Positions 60,753 to 64,000 of a stretch of 64,000 bases of DNA are shown here, piece after piece; position 1 is the first letter of the stretch, and the number at the start of each line of letters is the position of its first letter. Source of the DNA: Lachnospiraceae bacterium (GTDB lineage Bacteria; Bacillota; Clostridia; Lachnospirales; Lachnospiraceae); assembly GCA_022510725.1 (NCBI GenBank), contig JAFLSW010000005.1, positions 1 through 64,000 of the forward strand, given 5' to 3'. Position numbers and translations under genes: made by a program. The notes below the pieces were generated by a model. The model made no database searches. It had not been told where the DNA came from and was given only the letters and a program-made list of their open reading frames with translations.

Positions 60753-61625
60753 ATGGAAAAAATCAGATTGATCACGGATTCGGCAAGCGATATTTCTGCA
60801 GAATATGAAAAAGAATTGGATATCAGGGTTCTGCCTTTTCAGGTTGTAATTGGAGAACAGTCCTACACCAGCAGAGTGGACTTTGACAACGAAGGTTTCT
60901 TTCGAATGCTGGAGCAGTTTGATGAAATTCCCAAGACTTCCCAGATTACACCCTATGAGTTTCAAAAGATATACGAAGAAGAGGCAAAAGCCGGTTATAC
61001 CGATATTTTTGTATTGCTGATCAATGCCAACGGTTCCTCTACCTATGGCAATTCTGTCATGGCAAAGGATGCCTTTTTTGACGCTCATCCGGAGTATGAG
61101 GGCAAGGTGCGGATCTACAATTTTGATAGCAGAGGCTATTCCGCCATGTATGGTGTGCCCATCATTGAGGCTGCCAGGATGCGGGATGAAGGAAAGTCAG
61201 CCGGGAGTATTGCAGAATACATAGGGAATGCCCTAAAGCACAGAAGAATCTATTTTGGCATGTTTAGCCTTTTTTATGCCGGCAAATCCGGCAGGATTCC
61301 CAGTGCAGCAGCTTTTGTAGGCGATAAGCTGAAATTAAAGCCCATTATGAAGATCTGTGACGGAGCTATTACCACCGGTGCAAAGGTGCGGGGGGAAGGC
61401 AAACTGATCGGAAAAGTGGTAGACATGTGTCTGGCGGATATTGAGCCGGGCAGTCCTTATGAGGTAATTTATGGCAATGATATAGAAGCAATGGAAGAAT
61501 TCCGCGACCAGCTTGAGGAGCGGTTGGGATATCCTCCTTCCGATTATTACCAGATCGGGGCAGCGGTGGCTGTCAATTGCGGTCCTAAAACCGTTGGAGT
61601 CAGCTTTAATACAAAGAAAGAGTAG
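60753..61625 (+). CDS. DegV family fatty-acid-binding protein
   Basis: The 290-residue protein opens IRLITDSASDISAEYEKELDIRVLPFQVVIGEQSY, the DegV signature, with TSQITPYEF near 70 and YFGMFSLFYAGKSGRIPSAAAFVGDKLKLKPIMKI near 170. DegV/FakB proteins carry fatty acids; FakB types hand them to FakA kinase. No fakA is nearby, so whether this one is a FakB is open. It ends at the base before the relA start, so both are one transcript, an arrangement that could tie lipid state to the stringent response, though this is speculation. Confidence 0.92.
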   Translation: MEKIRLITDSASDISAEYEKELDIRVLPFQVVIGEQSYTSRVDFDNEGFFRMLEQFDEIPKTSQITPYEFQKIYEEEAKAGYTDIFVLLINANGSSTYGNSVMAKDAFFDAHPEYEGKVRIYNFDSRGYSAMYGVPIIEAARMRDEGKSAGSIAEYIGNALKHRRIYFGMFSLFYAGKSGRIPSAAAFVGDKLKLKPIMKICDGAITTGAKVRGEGKLIGKVVDMCLADIEPGSPYEVIYGNDIEAMEEFRDQLEERLGYPPSDYYQIGAAVAVNCGPKTVGVSFNTKKE

Positions 61626-63929
61626 ATGCCTATGCCGGATGAAAAAGAGCTTACAGAAAAAACAGAACTGGTATTGGATGACGGTCGGATCGAGGCACTG
61701 GAGGAGTTTAAGCCTCCTGAAGAGCTTTACAACGATTTGATTACCAGAGTCTACAAGTATCATCCAAGCGACGATATTTCTTTGATTGAAAAGGCGTACC
61801 GTCTTGCTTCTGATGCTCACAAAGACCAGGCCCGTAAATCGGGAGAACCCTATATCATCCATCCCTTATATGTAGCTATTATCCTGGCAGATCTGGAGAT
61901 GGATAAGGAGACCATTGTGGCAGGTCTTTTACATGATGTAGTAGAGGATACTTTTTTTACCACAGAGGAGATTGAAGAGAATTTCGGTAATGATGTAGCC
62001 CTTTTGGTAGATGGGGTTACCAAACTGGGCAAGCTGCAATATGATGAAGATAAGATCGAGGTCCAGGCGGAGAATTTAAGGAAAATGTTCCTTGCCATGG
62101 CAAAGGATATCCGCGTCATCATCATCAAGCTTGCCGACAGGCTCCACAATATGCGTACTTTAGAGCATATGGCTCCGGAAAAGCAGCAGGAAAAGGCAAG
62201 AGAGACTTTGGATATTTATTCGCCTATCGCCCAAAGACTTGGTATTTCCAAGGTAAAAGTGGAGTTAGACGACCTTTCTCTAAAATATCTGGAACCGAAT
62301 ATCTATTACGACCTGGTGGAGAAGCTTTCTACCCGTAAGAGCGAGCGGGAAAAGTATGTGCAGGACATTGTGAATGAAGTCAGTGTCCATATCAAAAATG
62401 CAGGCATTGAGGCCAAGATAGACGGCAGGGTAAAGCATTTCTTCAGTATTTTCAAAAAAATGAGAAATCAAAATAAGACCATAGATCAGATCTATGATCT
62501 GTTTGCGGTGCGTATCATTGTGGACAGTGTGAAGGATTGTTATGCTGCTCTGGGCGTGATCCATGAGATGTATAAGCCCATTCCCGGCAGATTTAAGGAT
62601 TATATTGCCATGCCCAAGGACAATATGTATCAGTCCCTGCATACCACCCTGATCGGTACCGCCGGGCAGCCCTTTGAGATTCAGATCCGGACTTACGAGA
62701 TGCACCGGACGGCGGAATATGGTATTGCCGCTCACTGGAAATATAAAGAAGCCGCTGACGGCAAGAAGATATCCACAGGTGAGGAAGAAAAGCTGGCGTG
62801 GCTTAGGGAAATTTTGGAATGGCAGCAGGATACCTCTGATAACAGAGAATTCCTGAATCTTTTAAAGAGCGATCTGGACTTGTTTGCAGATAATGTATAC
62901 TGTTTTACTCCCACAGGTGATGTCAAAAATCTTCCTGCCGGTTCCAATCCCATTGACTTTGCTTACAGCATCCATTCTGCCGTAGGCAACAAAATGGTAG
63001 GTGCCAGGGTAAACGGCAAGCTGGTTTCTATTGATTATCAGATCTGCAACGGCGATAAAATAGAGATTTTAACCAGTCAGAATTCCAAGGGCCCAAGCCG
63101 CGATTGGCTCAATGTAGTGAAATCCACTCAGGCCAAGAACAAGATCAATCAGTGGTTTAAAAACGAATTTAAGGATGAAAATATCATAAAGGGCAAAGAC
63201 CTTTTGCAAAATTACTGCAAGGCTAAGGGCATCAATCAGATGGATGTGATGCGTCCCGAATATATGGCAGCCATTATGAAAAAATATGGCTTTAAGGACT
63301 GGGAGTCCGTGCTGGCTGCCATCGGTCATGGGGGCTTAAAGGAAGGTCAAGTCATCAACAAGATGAAGGAGCTTTTCGATAAAGATCAGACAGGTGCGAT
63401 GACCGATGAAGATGTTTTGCAAAATGTGGAAGAAAACAGCCCGGTTAAGATGCTGCAAAAGGGTAAATCCCAAAGCGGCATTGTAGTGAAGGGCATCCAT
63501 GATGTGGCAGTGCGCTTTTCCAAGTGTTGTTCTCCGGTACCGGGTGATGAGATCGTGGGCTTTGTCACAAGAGGACGAGGGGTTTCCATTCACCGGACGG
63601 ACTGTATCAACATCATCCATCTGCCTGAGTTGGAAAGAGCCCGCCTGATCGATGCGGAGTGGGAAGAGGAGACTTTGGAAGGCTCTGAAAAGTACCTGGC
63701 TGAGATCACCATTTTTGCAAACAACCGAAATGGCCTTTTGGCGGATATTTCCAAGGCTTTGACGGAGAAAAATATCGACATTCTCAGTATGAACATTAAG
63801 GTGAGCAAGCAGGGCATTGCAACTATGTCGGCTGCTTTCATGATCAGCAGCCGGGACGAATTAAACCGTATCATAGATAAGCTTAGAAATATAGAAAGCG
63901 TATTGGATATCGATCGTACAACGGGGTGA
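61626..63929 (+). CDS. relA: Bifunctional (p)ppGpp synthetase/hydrolase RelA/SpoT
   Basis: The 767-residue Rel enzyme has an HD hydrolase domain (about 45-200: HPLYVAIILADLEMDKETIVAGLLHDVVEDT and IIIKLADRLHNMRTL, with the ligands intact), a synthetase domain (about 240-370: YDLFAVRIIV, GRFKDYIAMPKDNMYQSLHTT, FEIQIRT), a TGS domain (about 420-485), a helical and zinc-finger part with FSKCCSPVPGD, and a C-terminal ACT domain (about 690-765). Both hydrolase and synthetase motifs look complete, as usual for the single Rel of Firmicutes. The start can be 61626 or the ATG six bases on. Confidence 0.97.
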   Translation: MPMPDEKELTEKTELVLDDGRIEALEEFKPPEELYNDLITRVYKYHPSDDISLIEKAYRLASDAHKDQARKSGEPYIIHPLYVAIILADLEMDKETIVAGLLHDVVEDTFFTTEEIEENFGNDVALLVDGVTKLGKLQYDEDKIEVQAENLRKMFLAMAKDIRVIIIKLADRLHNMRTLEHMAPEKQQEKARETLDIYSPIAQRLGISKVKVELDDLSLKYLEPNIYYDLVEKLSTRKSEREKYVQDIVNEVSVHIKNAGIEAKIDGRVKHFFSIFKKMRNQNKTIDQIYDLFAVRIIVDSVKDCYAALGVIHEMYKPIPGRFKDYIAMPKDNMYQSLHTTLIGTAGQPFEIQIRTYEMHRTAEYGIAAHWKYKEAADGKKISTGEEEKLAWLREILEWQQDTSDNREFLNLLKSDLDLFADNVYCFTPTGDVKNLPAGSNPIDFAYSIHSAVGNKMVGARVNGKLVSIDYQICNGDKIEILTSQNSKGPSRDWLNVVKSTQAKNKINQWFKNEFKDENIIKGKDLLQNYCKAKGINQMDVMRPEYMAAIMKKYGFKDWESVLAAIGHGGLKEGQVINKMKELFDKDQTGAMTDEDVLQNVEENSPVKMLQKGKSQSGIVVKGIHDVAVRFSKCCSPVPGDEIVGFVTRGRGVSIHRTDCINIIHLPELERARLIDAEWEEETLEGSEKYLAEITIFANNRNGLLADISKALTEKNIDILSMNIKVSKQGIATMSAAFMISSRDELNRIIDKLRNIESVLDIDRTTG

Positions 63930-63942
63930 CGGATACACCCCG
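63921..63942 (+). terminator. Weak hairpin at the relA stop
   Basis: ACGGGGTG pairs with CACCCCGT around a six-base loop overlapping the relA stop codon. Only a short TT follows, so it may not fully terminate and the next gene may be read through. Confidence 0.5.
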
Positions 63943-63974
63943 TTTCCTAATGATAATGAAAGGGGAGGATCAAC

Positions 63975-64000
63975 ATGGTAAAAATCGGAAAAATGCTGTT
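63975..64000 (+). CDS. Start of a further gene, cut by the window end
   Basis: ATG at 63975 stands behind AGGGGAGG with a spacing of seven bases and opens with MVKIGKML. Only eight codons are visible. In related genomes a metallo-beta-lactamase-fold hydrolase often follows relA, and the first residues fit that loosely; this is inference only. Confidence 0.55.

Overview
The window reads as a chromosomal segment of a low-to-mid-GC, anaerobic Gram-positive bacterium of the class Clostridia, most likely Lachnospiraceae. The grounds are strong GGAGG-type ribosome binding sites with frequent TTG/GTG starts, a CIRCE element before groESL, a class B sortase beside a giant SpaA/Cna-B adhesin, a YjfB-type motility protein with a SigD-like promoter elsewhere in the window, an FeFe-hydrogenase-like sensor, and a folate operon with a folB-folK fusion. 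Nothing here is a prophage or integrative element, although one small toxin-antitoxin operon, one AT-rich PIN-domain gene and one large inverted-repeat element look like acquired cargo. Species assignment is inference; no 16S rRNA is present.

Layout. 1-270: 3' part of RNase P RNA. 306-5222: surface-polymer acylation genes (MBOAT, SGNH partner, acyltransferase-3), a Nudix hydrolase and a HAD phosphatase. 5323-10947: three consecutive c-di-GMP-type HD-GYP genes, one a membrane beta-propeller receptor and two a tandem duplicate, each copy carrying two HD modules. 11001-13798: a SigD-promoter gene and a Cache-HAMP chemoreceptor. 13816-16249: MerR regulator with its operator, YbjQ protein, HflX. 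16445-18662: toxin-antitoxin pair, exonuclease III, PIN-like protein. 18694-20735: two CobW-family metallochaperone GTPases, the first with a long His/Asp tail. 20771-23369: a gene-poor stretch, then pyrI, pyrB and a nitroreductase. 23477-25905: an FeFe-hydrogenase-like/chemoreceptor fusion and a PH-domain protein. 26440-30498: folate operon folC-folE-HD-folP-folBK. 30519-38252: DUF5050-like protein, pheA, polyphosphate genes ppx and ppk, two HAD phosphatases and a small acidic protein. 38249-45282, minus strand: PHP-HAD fusion, ABC-F ATPase, two lipoproteins, a diguanylate cyclase and YjfB. 45456-47155: degenerate GGDEF protein and a HAD phosphatase. 47163-47595: large inverted repeat. 47742-49865: groESL. 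50163-59997: sortase B and a 2,993-residue adhesin. 60206-64000: small leader ORF, thioesterase, DegV, relA/spoT, and the first codons of one more gene.

Themes. (1) Cyclic-di-GMP and motility: three HD-GYP genes, one apparently active GGDEF cyclase, one degenerate GGDEF, two chemoreceptors, YjfB and a SigD promoter. (2) Cell surface: MBOAT/SGNH and acyltransferase-3 modification, lipoproteins, and a sortase with its giant substrate. (3) Stress and phosphate: ppGpp synthetase, polyphosphate kinase and phosphatase, HflX, GroESL, ABC-F. The most unusual items are the hydrogenase-like chemoreceptor, which keeps four candidate H-cluster cysteines but not the proton-relay cysteine; the roughly 430-bp inverted repeat flanked by 9-bp direct repeats; the doubled HD-GYP architecture; the ABC-F protein with one degenerate composite ATP site; and the HD phosphohydrolase gene located where the folate pathway lacks a phosphatase.
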